Shown piece after piece: positions 14,021 to 21,967 of a stretch of DNA of 25,558 nt. Source of the stretch: XYA12-FULL-58-9 sp001798605 (lineage in GTDB: Bacteria; Myxococcota; XYA12-FULL-58-9). The notes beneath the pieces are model-generated. The model was not told where the DNA came from and searched no databases. It saw nothing but the letters and a program-made list of their open reading frames with translations. The position numbers and the translations under genes were made by a program. The stretch lies in NCBI GenBank assembly GCA_036736205.1, contig DAINMX010000076.1, forward strand, positions 1-25,558, read 5' to 3'. Position 1 is the first letter of the stretch; each line of letters opens with the position of its first letter.

Positions 14021-16398
14021 AAGCGCAATGCAAAAGTGGGTTCGCAGCTGCTGTTGCTGTATTTGCTGTTCTCGCTCTAGAGATGGGAGCCTGCTCCACA
14101 CAACGGATTGAGCTGGGCATTGGCGAGCCTCGATTTGCGGCGCTGCTCGAGGGCCTCGACATTTCCGGTGAGGTCAGAGTGTATCGGGACGGGGCAAGAA
14201 CCACTTTGGCGCGGGCAGACCTGGAAATCGATGGCGCCGTGGCACGTGCGCGATTGCCTGCGTTACCTTCAGGTGAAGACCTCAATGTCCGCATTTTTTG
14301 GCGGAGTGACAGTCTGTCCATTGCTGAGAGCGGGGGGCGCACGGTGCGGCTCGACGGCGGCGGCAACAAGAAGCTGTCATTTTCCGCGAGCGACTACGTG
14401 TATCCTGACGTCGATGGTGATGGCGCCAACAATCTGTTTGAGCTCATCTATGAAAACGACAACCCCAATGAAGCCGCGGGAGCGGTTTCGAACCCTCGTC
14501 TGTTTCCCCGTGGTTTCTTTTCGCAGCCAGCGGGTGTTATTGCGTTGCCCGGTGCGGTCGCCTTCCAGGCAGAGGTGCGTTCGTTGGGTAGCCTCGCCAT
14601 GGTGGGGACGATGGACATAGAGGGCACGATGTCGCGGCCTGAGTACGTCAATCAGGCGGTAGACTTCATTCACGTACCAACCCGCGAACGGCACAGCGTG
14701 CCCCTCGATTGCACTGACCAAGAGCCGCTGTTCGCCGTGAGACTCAATGGCGGCGGTGAGGCGGGCGTTGTGGCTGCCTCATGCGGTGCCAAGGTTCACT
14801 ATCTGCTCGCCGACCATTATCTGGGTGTCGTTGAGGATACCACCCAGATCGGCGTTGGACAAATCGACTATTTGGTCTTCAGCGCCAGCGGACAACGTCT
14901 CTACGCCGTCGATCTGTTCCGTGGAGAGATTCACGTCATGTACTCAGGCATTGGTACTCCGCGCTATGGCCTGATCGAAACCCTCGACGCCGACGTACTG
15001 GGCGACGGTGTCCTTGTCCACCGGCTCGTCGATACTGGCTCGCGATTGATTGTCCTCGATCCCGGCCACGAGGGTCTCATTGTGTTGTCTCACGTTGATG
15101 ACGCGAATCATGTTCGGATCGCTTCGCCGTTACGTGGTCAGTTGAACAAGCCCGCAGACATTGTGCTGCATCCAAGTGGCGACATCGCATACATCGCCAA
15201 TCTTGGCGATGGGTTGTTGCGGGTGGTCGATATCAGTGCCAATGATCCCAACCAGTGGAGCATCATCGGCGCGGTGGCGATCAGCACTGAGCTCAGCTCT
15301 TTGGCCATCGAGCCGGTCTATGGTTACTGGCTTTATGCTGTTGCTGATCGGGCTTTTGCACGTATCAACACGATTTCATTGGCAATTGAACAGAGATTCG
15401 ACATTGCCGGTGATGACGCGAGTCAGCTCATGCATGTGGCGCTCAGTGAGGATGGGGCCTTTGGTGTGGTGGTCGCCAGCGGTGCAATCATGCCGCTAGG
15501 CAATCCGGCGTCGCCATGGGTCGAGGAAGAACCGAACAACACGGTTGCCCAGGCAGCCGCCAATCGGGCGGTGGTCGGGCCGCCGCCGAGCACCTCTGTC
15601 GGCTTTGCCGACATGCGAGAAGACTTCGATTCGAGCGTGAGATTTGTGCAAACCGTCTACAACGGATTGTCACCGGTAGAATTTGAGGAAGATATCGAAG
15701 ACCTGTGGCGCCTCGATGTCGGAAATGCCGCGAGACCCTTGGTGTTGGCGGTGTTTCCCGCAATGGATCTGGGCCGAATGAGCATCTCCTTGGTTACGGC
15801 GCAAGGGGAGGTGACCGAGACCGCGATTTTTCCGTTGCAGGCGACGTCCCTCACCCCGGGCACGGGTGTGTTTATGATAACCGATCCCGCAGAAGACTTG
15901 CCGGCAGGTTTGTCTGTGGGCATCAACGCCACCGATTTTGACAGGACCAGCAACTACACCCCCTACGAGATCGTGGCCAAGGAGCTCGGCAATGTAACCA
16001 CCATACTGGAGGTCGAACGCGATTACTCGGTGGATCCTCAATTTGTCGCGATTTTTCCGTCGGTGGTTGAGGGTTTGGCAGAGGCCTCGGACGAAGGTGC
16101 ATATGTCGGCTGGGGAAGCGAGGACGCAGAGGACTGTTATCTCGTGGATGTAGCAACCAATCGCCTCGGCATCCGCCTCGATTTTGCCGATGATGTCGAT
16201 CTCGATCTGACGATTCTCAACCTCGACGGAGCGCGGATGCTCCAGCAGTATGGTTTGGTTGGCCTAGGTCTGGCGGAGCATTTCGTGTTTGAGCCGCACC
16301 TGAGGGACAAAAACTTCCTGGTCTGTGTCACTATAGAAGACGGCATACCTCCAGCCAGCGCTCCCTACACGATCACGTTTGTCGATTTTGACATCTAA
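14017..16398 (+). CDS. large propeller-type lipoprotein with calcium motif
   Basis: A 793-aa exported protein. The start is ATG 14017, which overlaps the previous stop (ATGA). The signal sequence ends in ALEMGAC, an imperfect lipobox with Cys at about residue 28. Residues about 35-120 form a beta-rich domain. Next comes a thrombospondin-3/EF-like calcium loop, PDVDGDGANNLFELIYENDN. The central ~350 residues carry YVTN-like propeller repeats (VLHPSGDIAYIANLGDGLLR; VALSEDGAFGVVVAS). The C-terminal third has two PPC-like beta domains (EEEPNNTVAQAAANRAV; LDFADDVDLDLTILNLDG). It is probably a surface or outer-membrane lipoprotein with a binding role, co-expressed with the PEGA protein. No catalytic residues are evident. 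Confidence 0.85.
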   Translation: MKAQCKSGFAAAVAVFAVLALEMGACSTQRIELGIGEPRFAALLEGLDISGEVRVYRDGARTTLARADLEIDGAVARARLPALPSGEDLNVRIFWRSDSLSIAESGGRTVRLDGGGNKKLSFSASDYVYPDVDGDGANNLFELIYENDNPNEAAGAVSNPRLFPRGFFSQPAGVIALPGAVAFQAEVRSLGSLAMVGTMDIEGTMSRPEYVNQAVDFIHVPTRERHSVPLDCTDQEPLFAVRLNGGGEAGVVAASCGAKVHYLLADHYLGVVEDTTQIGVGQIDYLVFSASGQRLYAVDLFRGEIHVMYSGIGTPRYGLIETLDADVLGDGVLVHRLVDTGSRLIVLDPGHEGLIVLSHVDDANHVRIASPLRGQLNKPADIVLHPSGDIAYIANLGDGLLRVVDISANDPNQWSIIGAVAISTELSSLAIEPVYGYWLYAVADRAFARINTISLAIEQRFDIAGDDASQLMHVALSEDGAFGVVVASGAIMPLGNPASPWVEEEPNNTVAQAAANRAVVGPPPSTSVGFADMREDFDSSVRFVQTVYNGLSPVEFEEDIEDLWRLDVGNAARPLVLAVFPAMDLGRMSISLVTAQGEVTETAIFPLQATSLTPGTGVFMITDPAEDLPAGLSVGINATDFDRTSNYTPYEIVAKELGNVTTILEVERDYSVDPQFVAIFPSVVEGLAEASDEGAYVGWGSEDAEDCYLVDVATNRLGIRLDFADDVDLDLTILNLDGARMLQQYGLVGLGLAEHFVFEPHLRDKNFLVCVTIEDGIPPASAPYTITFVDFDI

Positions 16399-16439
16399 AA
16401 GAGTCCAAAGACGCCAGTCATTAGGGGTTTCTCAGAGCT

Positions 16440-16473
16440 GATGCGTTGCCGACAACCGTGTCGGCAACGCATC
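16440..16473. terminator. perfect 15-bp hairpin between convergent genes
   Basis: Bases 16440-16454 and 16459-16473 are perfect inverted repeats (GATGCGTTGCCGACA / TGTCGGCAACGCATC) around an ACCG loop. The hairpin lies 42 bp after the lipoprotein stop and about 205 bp past the end of dinG on the other strand. No T-run follows on either side, so it is not a classical intrinsic terminator. A bidirectional terminator, a transcript-stabilising hairpin or a dispersed palindromic repeat are all possible. Confidence 0.6.
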
Positions 16474-16677
16474 GTTCAATCTGTGCCAGTCGAGAAAAGT
16501 ACTGGCGTCCAAAATCAGGGAGGCACCGAAGCCAGTTAGCGGCATGCGTAGGTCGAGCCCATTTGGGACCGCGACGCAAAGGTGGGCACCTTTGGTGCCC
16601 GCCGCGCAGCGAAAATCCAAATGGGGTCGACCGGAGCAGCGCAAGCGAACTGGCGTGGGGTGGCGGCGAGCTTCGGG
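16474..16677. other. non-coding interval with second hairpin, possible dispersed repeat
   Basis: The space between the convergent lipoprotein and dinG genes has no convincing gene. It contains a second hairpin at 16581-16603: GGTGGGCACC pairs with GGTGCCCGCC around TTT, ten pairs with one G-T wobble. A G-rich stretch then runs to the dinG stop. The minus-strand open frame covering it (16421-16681) is Arg/Pro-rich without a ribosome site. Its texture differs from the flanking genes and looks like a mobile intergenic repeat, but this needs copy-number evidence. Confidence 0.4.
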
Positions 16678-18633
16678 TCAACGCATCGACGCAAGGAACT
16701 CTTCGGCCTCGCTGAGCTCTGAGAGTTGCGGGCAGTTGGGAAGACTATCGAGGAAGATGCGGCCGTAGCCTTTGGTGTGAAGGCGGCAGTCGAGCACGGC
16801 AACCAGGCCCTTGTCGCTATGGCGACGGATGAGTCGGCCGAAACCTTGACGTAAGAGCAGGGCTGCCTGGGGAACCTGATAGGAGTAGAACGGCTCTTCG
16901 CCCCTTTGGCGCAGGTATTGAATCTTGGCTGCGACCACAGGGTCGCCCGGCGAGGCAAAGGGGAGCTTGTCAATGACGACGAGACGCAAAGCGTCTCCGG
17001 GGACGTCGACGCCTTGCCAAAAGCTCATGGTTGCCACCAAGACTGCATCACCGTGGTGGCGGAATTCGTCGACGAGGAGGCTACGCGGACCATCTCCCTG
17101 CATGAGGACGCACATGCCGGTCTCACTCTCGATGAGGGCACGCATGACCGGTAGGGCGCGGTGACTTGTGCACAGGACAAAGGCGCCGCCGCCGGAAGCT
17201 GTGATCAAGTGTGCCGTACGGAGTGCTGCTTTTTCCGCGAAGTCGGGAGCGCTGGGCTCGGGCAAGTCGGTGGGGATGTAGAGACGGGCGTTGCTTGCGA
17301 AATCGAATGGCGAGCCCACGGCGAGCTCGTGCGCACCCTTGAAGCCAATGCTTGAGCGGAAATGTTCGAAAGAACCGCCAACCGTTAGGGTCGCAGATAC
17401 GGTGATCGCGGTGGTGAGTTGCAAGGATTGTCGGAGTATCGGGGCGACGTCGATGGGACGGGCAACCACCGACCGATTGCGACCCGAGAGCTCGGTGTAC
17501 CGAACCCAGGTGTTGTCGTCAGTTGTCATGGGCAGGTCGACGTCGGTGACCAAGGAGCGGCGCGGCTCGACTCTCAAAACGAAGGCGAGCTCGGCGGCGG
17601 TGACCGCAGTCCGCTTGGCGATACCCGAGGCTTCGTCTTGATCGGTGGAACCTAGGGTTGCTTCGATTTGCTCGAGCTGTTCGTCCACCGACAGATACCA
17701 ATCGAGAACATCAATGGGGCGCTTGCCAAACAGTGGGGTTCTGCCATTGGCAAAAGGCAGTTTGTCGAACAGCTCTGCGACGCTTTGGCGCAAACGGATG
17801 AGCGTTGGCCCGAGGACTGCGGCGAGGCCCGGGTCGGTAGAGGCCATCGCGGTCACGTCGTGAGCCAAATCGCTGAGGCGACGTTCGGAGATTTGATGGC
17901 CGAAATGATGCGCCGCCGCCTCCGGCAGATCGTGAGCTTCGTCGAAGATCACCAGATCGTGGGCTGGCAACAGAAAAACACCGAACTCGGCGAAACGGCC
18001 GCGCAAGGAAAGATCGGCAAGGTAGAGGTGATGGTTGGCGATGACCAGCTCCGCAGCTTGAGCACGCTGGCGCATCAGCGTTACCCAGCAACGTTCCTGT
18101 TGCGGGCACTTGCGGCCGACGCATTGATCGGAGTTGGCGGTGAGCTCGCGCCAAAGGGGATTGTGATCACCAAGGGAGCGCAGCTCCGCGCGGTCGCCTG
18201 TGTGGGTGGTCTCGCGCCAGAGCATGACCTCATTGACAATGCGAGTGTCATCGGTGGATGGCAGAAGAGGTTGTGCGAGGAACCGTTCGGCCCGTAAATG
18301 GCACAGATAGTTGGTGCGGCCCTTGGCCACTTCCACATGGATCTCGCGACCGACAGCGCGCTCGACAATGGGTACGTCTTGGGTGAGCAACTGATCCTGA
18401 AGATTCTTGGTGCCTGTGGATACCACCGCCTGTTTCCCTGATTCGATCACGGGCACGAGATAGGCGAGGCTTTTGCCGATGCCCGTACCAGCCTCGGCGA
18501 GGAGCTTGTCTCGGGATAGGATGGCGCTTTCGATCGCGAGGGCGAGCTCGACCTGTTCAGCCCGCGGCTCGTAGTCTGCGAAGGATCTCGCCAAGGGGCC
18601 ATCGGGTGCGAAGAAATCTTTGACCGAAATCAT
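16678..18633 (-). CDS. dinG: DinG-family ATP-dependent DNA helicase
   Basis: A 651-aa superfamily 2 helicase of the XPD/DinG group, which unwinds DNA 5'-3' and resolves R-loops and other structures. It has Walker A AEAGTGIGKS (46-55), DEAH box (231-234), and four cysteines placed for a 4Fe-4S cluster (C111, C171, C176, C182). The C-terminal motifs are QGVDVPGDALRLVVIDKLPF and motif VI RQGFGRLIRR. The length and motifs are typical of the DinG/YoaA group, with no N-terminal exonuclease domain. It is the last gene of a minus-strand operon, starting four bases after the M50 protease stop. YoaA is the alternative subfamily; the two cannot be separated by eye. Confidence 0.93.
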   Translation of the reverse strand: MISVKDFFAPDGPLARSFADYEPRAEQVELALAIESAILSRDKLLAEAGTGIGKSLAYLVPVIESGKQAVVSTGTKNLQDQLLTQDVPIVERAVGREIHVEVAKGRTNYLCHLRAERFLAQPLLPSTDDTRIVNEVMLWRETTHTGDRAELRSLGDHNPLWRELTANSDQCVGRKCPQQERCWVTLMRQRAQAAELVIANHHLYLADLSLRGRFAEFGVFLLPAHDLVIFDEAHDLPEAAAHHFGHQISERRLSDLAHDVTAMASTDPGLAAVLGPTLIRLRQSVAELFDKLPFANGRTPLFGKRPIDVLDWYLSVDEQLEQIEATLGSTDQDEASGIAKRTAVTAAELAFVLRVEPRRSLVTDVDLPMTTDDNTWVRYTELSGRNRSVVARPIDVAPILRQSLQLTTAITVSATLTVGGSFEHFRSSIGFKGAHELAVGSPFDFASNARLYIPTDLPEPSAPDFAEKAALRTAHLITASGGGAFVLCTSHRALPVMRALIESETGMCVLMQGDGPRSLLVDEFRHHGDAVLVATMSFWQGVDVPGDALRLVVIDKLPFASPGDPVVAAKIQYLRQRGEEPFYSYQVPQAALLLRQGFGRLIRRHSDKGLVAVLDCRLHTKGYGRIFLDSLPNCPQLSELSEAEEFLASMR

Positions 18634-18637
18634 CGGC

Positions 18638-19693
18638 TCACAGCCTGAATTCTTCCGCTGGTGTTTCGTGTCCTTCGTGTCTTTCGGTGGGAGAGATCTC
18701 CTCGGAGGACCAGCTCTGCTTGACTCGTTGTTTGGCTGGGGCTTGGGGCTTGTCTACGGGCACTGGAGTAAACGTCACCACAAGCACGAGCATTGCCAAC
18801 CATCCGAGGACACGGTGTCGGGGAGCGAGGGGCGTCAGTTCGTTGCTCACCGGCGGGTGGCGGATGCCAATGACAAAGAGCAAGAGAGCCCAGAAAACCC
18901 AAACCGCACCTCGGGCAAACCCTTCGGAGCTGATGCCGAGCATGAGACCCATGACAAAGAGACTGGCGACCAAGAATATCGAGATTCGCTCTTGCCGTGG
19001 TCCGAAGAGAGCGTAGGCGATGTGTCCGCCGTCGAGTTGGGCTGCGGGTATGAGGTTCAGCGAGGTGACGAACAAACCCACCCAACCGGCGAGGGCTACG
19101 GGATGGAGGTCGAGCATTGGAGCGTCTGGACCAAATTGCCCGGTCAACCAATTGAACAACAGGGAACCACCAAAGACGATCTCCGACTCGGAGACAGATT
19201 GTATCGTTCTTGGCGCAGAGTGGGAGAGTCCCCAGATAGCCGCCGGTATGGCGAGCAATAGGCCGGCGAAGGGACCGGCGACGGCGACGTCGAGCAACAC
19301 GCGGCGATTCGGCGGCTGCGAGCGCATAAGGATCAATGCGCCCAACGTGCCGAAAATAGTCGGTGCGGGTATGAAGTAGGGAAGGGATTGGTCGACGCCG
19401 TGGCGGCGGGCGGTGAGGAAGTGACCCATTTCATGGGCGAGCAAGATGGCCATCAGGGTTATCGCGAAGGGCAGGCCGGCCTGAATGAGGCTTGGATTTT
19501 CCGCAAGGGCGCCCAATGCCCTGATGACTTCGGTGTTGCCAATCTGCGGAATGGCGCTCGCGAGCAGCGCCGCAAGGAAGGTCAAAAGGAACAGTCCGAC
19601 ATGGATCCAGATGGGATGCCGACGAGCGGCACGTGGTTCTGGAGGAGCGGGTGGCGGGTTCTGTTCAGGGGTTCTGTCGGTCGCCGGTCGCAA
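18638..19693 (-). CDS. site-2 protease family (M50) membrane metalloprotease
   Basis: A 351-aa polytopic intramembrane zinc protease. It has HEMGH (87-91), which binds zinc and holds the catalytic Glu, and NLIPAAQLDGGH (213-224) with the third zinc ligand D221. Both lie in hydrophobic segments. The first 25 residues are a Pro-rich cytoplasmic tail and the C-terminus is charged. No PDZ domain is present, unlike RseP, so it belongs to the compact group seen in plants (EGY-like) and many bacteria. It starts three bases after the stop of the LppC-like gene and ends four bases before dinG. Its substrate is unknown; such proteases often release anti-sigma factors or other membrane regulators. Confidence 0.92.
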   Translation of the reverse strand: MRPATDRTPEQNPPPAPPEPRAARRHPIWIHVGLFLLTFLAALLASAIPQIGNTEVIRALGALAENPSLIQAGLPFAITLMAILLAHEMGHFLTARRHGVDQSLPYFIPAPTIFGTLGALILMRSQPPNRRVLLDVAVAGPFAGLLLAIPAAIWGLSHSAPRTIQSVSESEIVFGGSLLFNWLTGQFGPDAPMLDLHPVALAGWVGLFVTSLNLIPAAQLDGGHIAYALFGPRQERISIFLVASLFVMGLMLGISSEGFARGAVWVFWALLLFVIGIRHPPVSNELTPLAPRHRVLGWLAMLVLVVTFTPVPVDKPQAPAKQRVKQSWSSEEISPTERHEGHETPAEEFRL

Positions 19694-19696
19694 CGC

Positions 19697-21793
19697 TCAC
19701 CCCTCTGGCTTGGCTTCTGGTTTTTCCCATTGGCGGATCGCGCCATCCACAATGGTTAGGGTGATGAGCTTCTTCTGCACTTCGCCGACATCGTTGAAGC
19801 TCATGCGGCCGGTGACGCCTTCGAAGCTTCCCATTTTTAGGAGGCTTGCTCTGAGTTGACTCCGATCTGTTGGCTTTTTGGACGACATCACCCATTTGAG
19901 CATGGCGGCGGTGTCGAAGGACTGAGCCTCCGTGAGATTAGGCGCAGCGCCAGTGGTCTCGGTGAAGGTGCTGACAAAATCACGAACCTTGATGTCGGTG
20001 CTGTCTGGATAGTAGGCGTCGACAAAGATCGAGGATTCACAGTCCTTCTCGCAGTTTTCCACGGTGGCCTGGGTGTTCCAGGTGGACGCCCCGAGCAAGG
20101 TGATGGGCTCGACGTTCTTGCGGCCCATGGCCTTGCGGATTCGCTCGAGCATACGCGGGTCGCGGGTCAAGATGATGTCCTGGACTTTGACGGCCGGAGC
20201 GATGAGACCGATGTTGCGACCCGAGTCGGGAATGACGATGGCGTCGAAGTCAACGATGGGGGGTAAGTCCGCCATGATCTCCTCGAGTTTGCGCTGGAAT
20301 ATGTGCGACGGCAGGTTCTGTTGTCTCAGCTTGGCCAGCTGGTCGCGATAATCCCAGCGAGAATTGGTATAGTAGCGTCCGACGAGCTTGCGAATGGGCT
20401 CGGAGAAGTTTGTTTGGCTCGGCTCATAGGACTCCGCCGCGCGAATCTCGCCCTTGCGGCCATCTACTTCTGCCCAGAAGGCGTTGACAAACTCGGTGCC
20501 GTAACGACTGCGTGGGTAGAGCATCGCGAAGCGGGTGTATCCGAGGTCCTCGAAGGAGACCTCGGCCAACGCCTTCGCCTGAGCTTCGACGGTGAGCGCT
20601 GTCCTGAATACCCAGGAGCCGATTTCTGGCAAACCCTGGCGGTGGGAGAGGGCGATGATGGGCACGCTGAGCTCTTCGGCCTTGAGTGAGGCCGAAAGCG
20701 ATTCGTTGGAGAACAAAGGTCCAATGATCGCGATGACGTTGTTATCGAGCACCAACGCTTCGACTGCCTTGGCGGCGACCGTGGGATCGCCCGCGGTATC
20801 TTTGACAATCAGATTGATGCCACTCGATTTTCCCAAAGCAAGCTGGATGGCTGCGAGCGAGCGAGTGCCATATTGTTGGTAGGAGCCGGATAACGGCAGG
20901 AGCACTCCCACGGAGAGCGGTTCTACCTTGAACCGAGCGCGCAGACGGGTGAGGAAATCGCGCGCCAGCGGGCCGTAGGTACTGCTGGAGAAACGGGTGG
21001 AAACGAGGCGCAGCATTTTCTCGGAGCGGTCATAGTTGCGGGTGTGGTAGTAAATCTTTGCCAGCTTGTATGCGAGGGCCGGCAGGACGAACTCCCAACT
21101 GGATTTGCTTTCCACACTTTCCCAAAGAGTCTGCGCTTCTTGGAAACCGAGGGAGCTGGTGACCAATTGGAACACCCGTTCTTCGATCTCACGGCGCAGC
21201 TTGTCGGAGATACCGGCGACCCCATGCAGGTCGACATAGGTCTCTGCAGCCTCTTTGGACTTGCCGGCGCCATCGAGCGCCCGAGCGAGTCCCACACCGA
21301 TCCGTTGTTGGTCCTTCGCTTCTTCAGCGGAGTTGAAGAGAAAGCGAAGCACATTGACGGCGTCGTCAAAGCGCTCCGCGTGTAAGAGCAGGTTGGCGTA
21401 TGCCTCACGAATTGTGTTGGCACCGTCGATGGTGGGGCGATGAAAGAGAAGCGTCTCGTACAGTTTGACGGCCCTACCGGTATCCCCATCTGTTTCGGCA
21501 GCGCGGGCTCGGACCAGAAGCTCACGGGCACCTGCCGCGGTGCTGGGGTAGAGCGCGATGAGGAGGTCGCGCTTCTTTTGCGCTTCTGCTGGATTCTGTT
21601 CCGCTTCTGCTTCCTTCTCGAGGGCGAGCGCTGCTTGCTCCTGTTCGGGGTCTGGCGGATCGGGCGATTCGAGGACGGTACCGTCCGGAGCCTTTGGGGC
21701 AACGACCGGCGGTTTGGGTCGACACCCGGTCACGCCCAAGGCGGCCAGAAGAACGACGAGGGCGAAGTGTTTCAACAGTATGTGAATCCTCAT
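19697..21793 (-). CDS. LppC-like lipoprotein with helical repeats and periplasmic-binding fold
   Basis: A 698-aa lipoprotein. ATG 21793 is followed by a signal with lipobox GVTGC (Cys24). A short Pro/Glu-rich linker (about 25-75) follows. Next comes a helical TPR-like region (about 80-320; LLVRARAAETDGDTGRAVKLY, AYKLAKIYYHTRNYDRSEKM). A type-1 periplasmic-binding fold forms the C-terminal half (VGVLLPLSGSYQQYGTRSLA; VLDNNVIAIIGPLFSNESL; EPITLLGASTW). The architecture matches LppC/LpoA-type penicillin-binding-protein activators, and the second half also resembles LivK-like receptors. It is probably outer-membrane anchored, acting in the periplasm on peptidoglycan synthesis or as a receptor. 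It is first in the operon with the M50 protease and dinG. The reading frame runs open for ~180 codons upstream of this start without a signal sequence. Confidence 0.88.
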   Translation of the reverse strand: MRIHILLKHFALVVLLAALGVTGCRPKPPVVAPKAPDGTVLESPDPPDPEQEQAALALEKEAEAEQNPAEAQKKRDLLIALYPSTAAGARELLVRARAAETDGDTGRAVKLYETLLFHRPTIDGANTIREAYANLLLHAERFDDAVNVLRFLFNSAEEAKDQQRIGVGLARALDGAGKSKEAAETYVDLHGVAGISDKLRREIEERVFQLVTSSLGFQEAQTLWESVESKSSWEFVLPALAYKLAKIYYHTRNYDRSEKMLRLVSTRFSSSTYGPLARDFLTRLRARFKVEPLSVGVLLPLSGSYQQYGTRSLAAIQLALGKSSGINLIVKDTAGDPTVAAKAVEALVLDNNVIAIIGPLFSNESLSASLKAEELSVPIIALSHRQGLPEIGSWVFRTALTVEAQAKALAEVSFEDLGYTRFAMLYPRSRYGTEFVNAFWAEVDGRKGEIRAAESYEPSQTNFSEPIRKLVGRYYTNSRWDYRDQLAKLRQQNLPSHIFQRKLEEIMADLPPIVDFDAIVIPDSGRNIGLIAPAVKVQDIILTRDPRMLERIRKAMGRKNVEPITLLGASTWNTQATVENCEKDCESSIFVDAYYPDSTDIKVRDFVSTFTETTGAAPNLTEAQSFDTAAMLKWVMSSKKPTDRSQLRASLLKMGSFEGVTGRMSFNDVGEVQKKLITLTIVDGAIRQWEKPEAKPEG

Positions 21794-21925
21794 GGGGGCC
21801 TTATAGACACACGGGCCCAAACGAACAAGCGTCACGGTTGGTGACTGTCCAGTCGACTCTGCCAACGTTTTTGCCGCACTCGTCGTTGCTTCGAGCGGGT
21901 TGGAGTCATAACCTGATTCGCCAGA

Positions 21926-21942
21926 ACGCCCCTTCGGGGCGT
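21926..21942. promoter_or_regulatory. GC hairpin in leader of the symporter gene
   Basis: ACGCCCC (21926-21932) and GGGGCGT (21936-21942) are perfect inverted repeats around TTC. The hairpin lies in the 174-bp space between divergent genes, about 25 bp before TTG 21968, without a T-run. It overlaps the GTG at 21941, which argues against that start. It may be a leader RNA hairpin or a terminator-like element; the role is unproven. Confidence 0.35.
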
Positions 21943-21967
21943 GCCATGCAATGAGAGGACTGAACAA

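Noticed and set aside
16421..16681. 86-aa minus-strand frame between the lipoprotein and dinG
   Set aside because: It is Arg/Pro-rich, has no ribosome site, and covers two hairpins; it is more likely non-coding repeat sequence.
17668..18297. 209-aa plus-strand frame
   Set aside because: It is antisense to dinG, including its Fe-S cysteine region.
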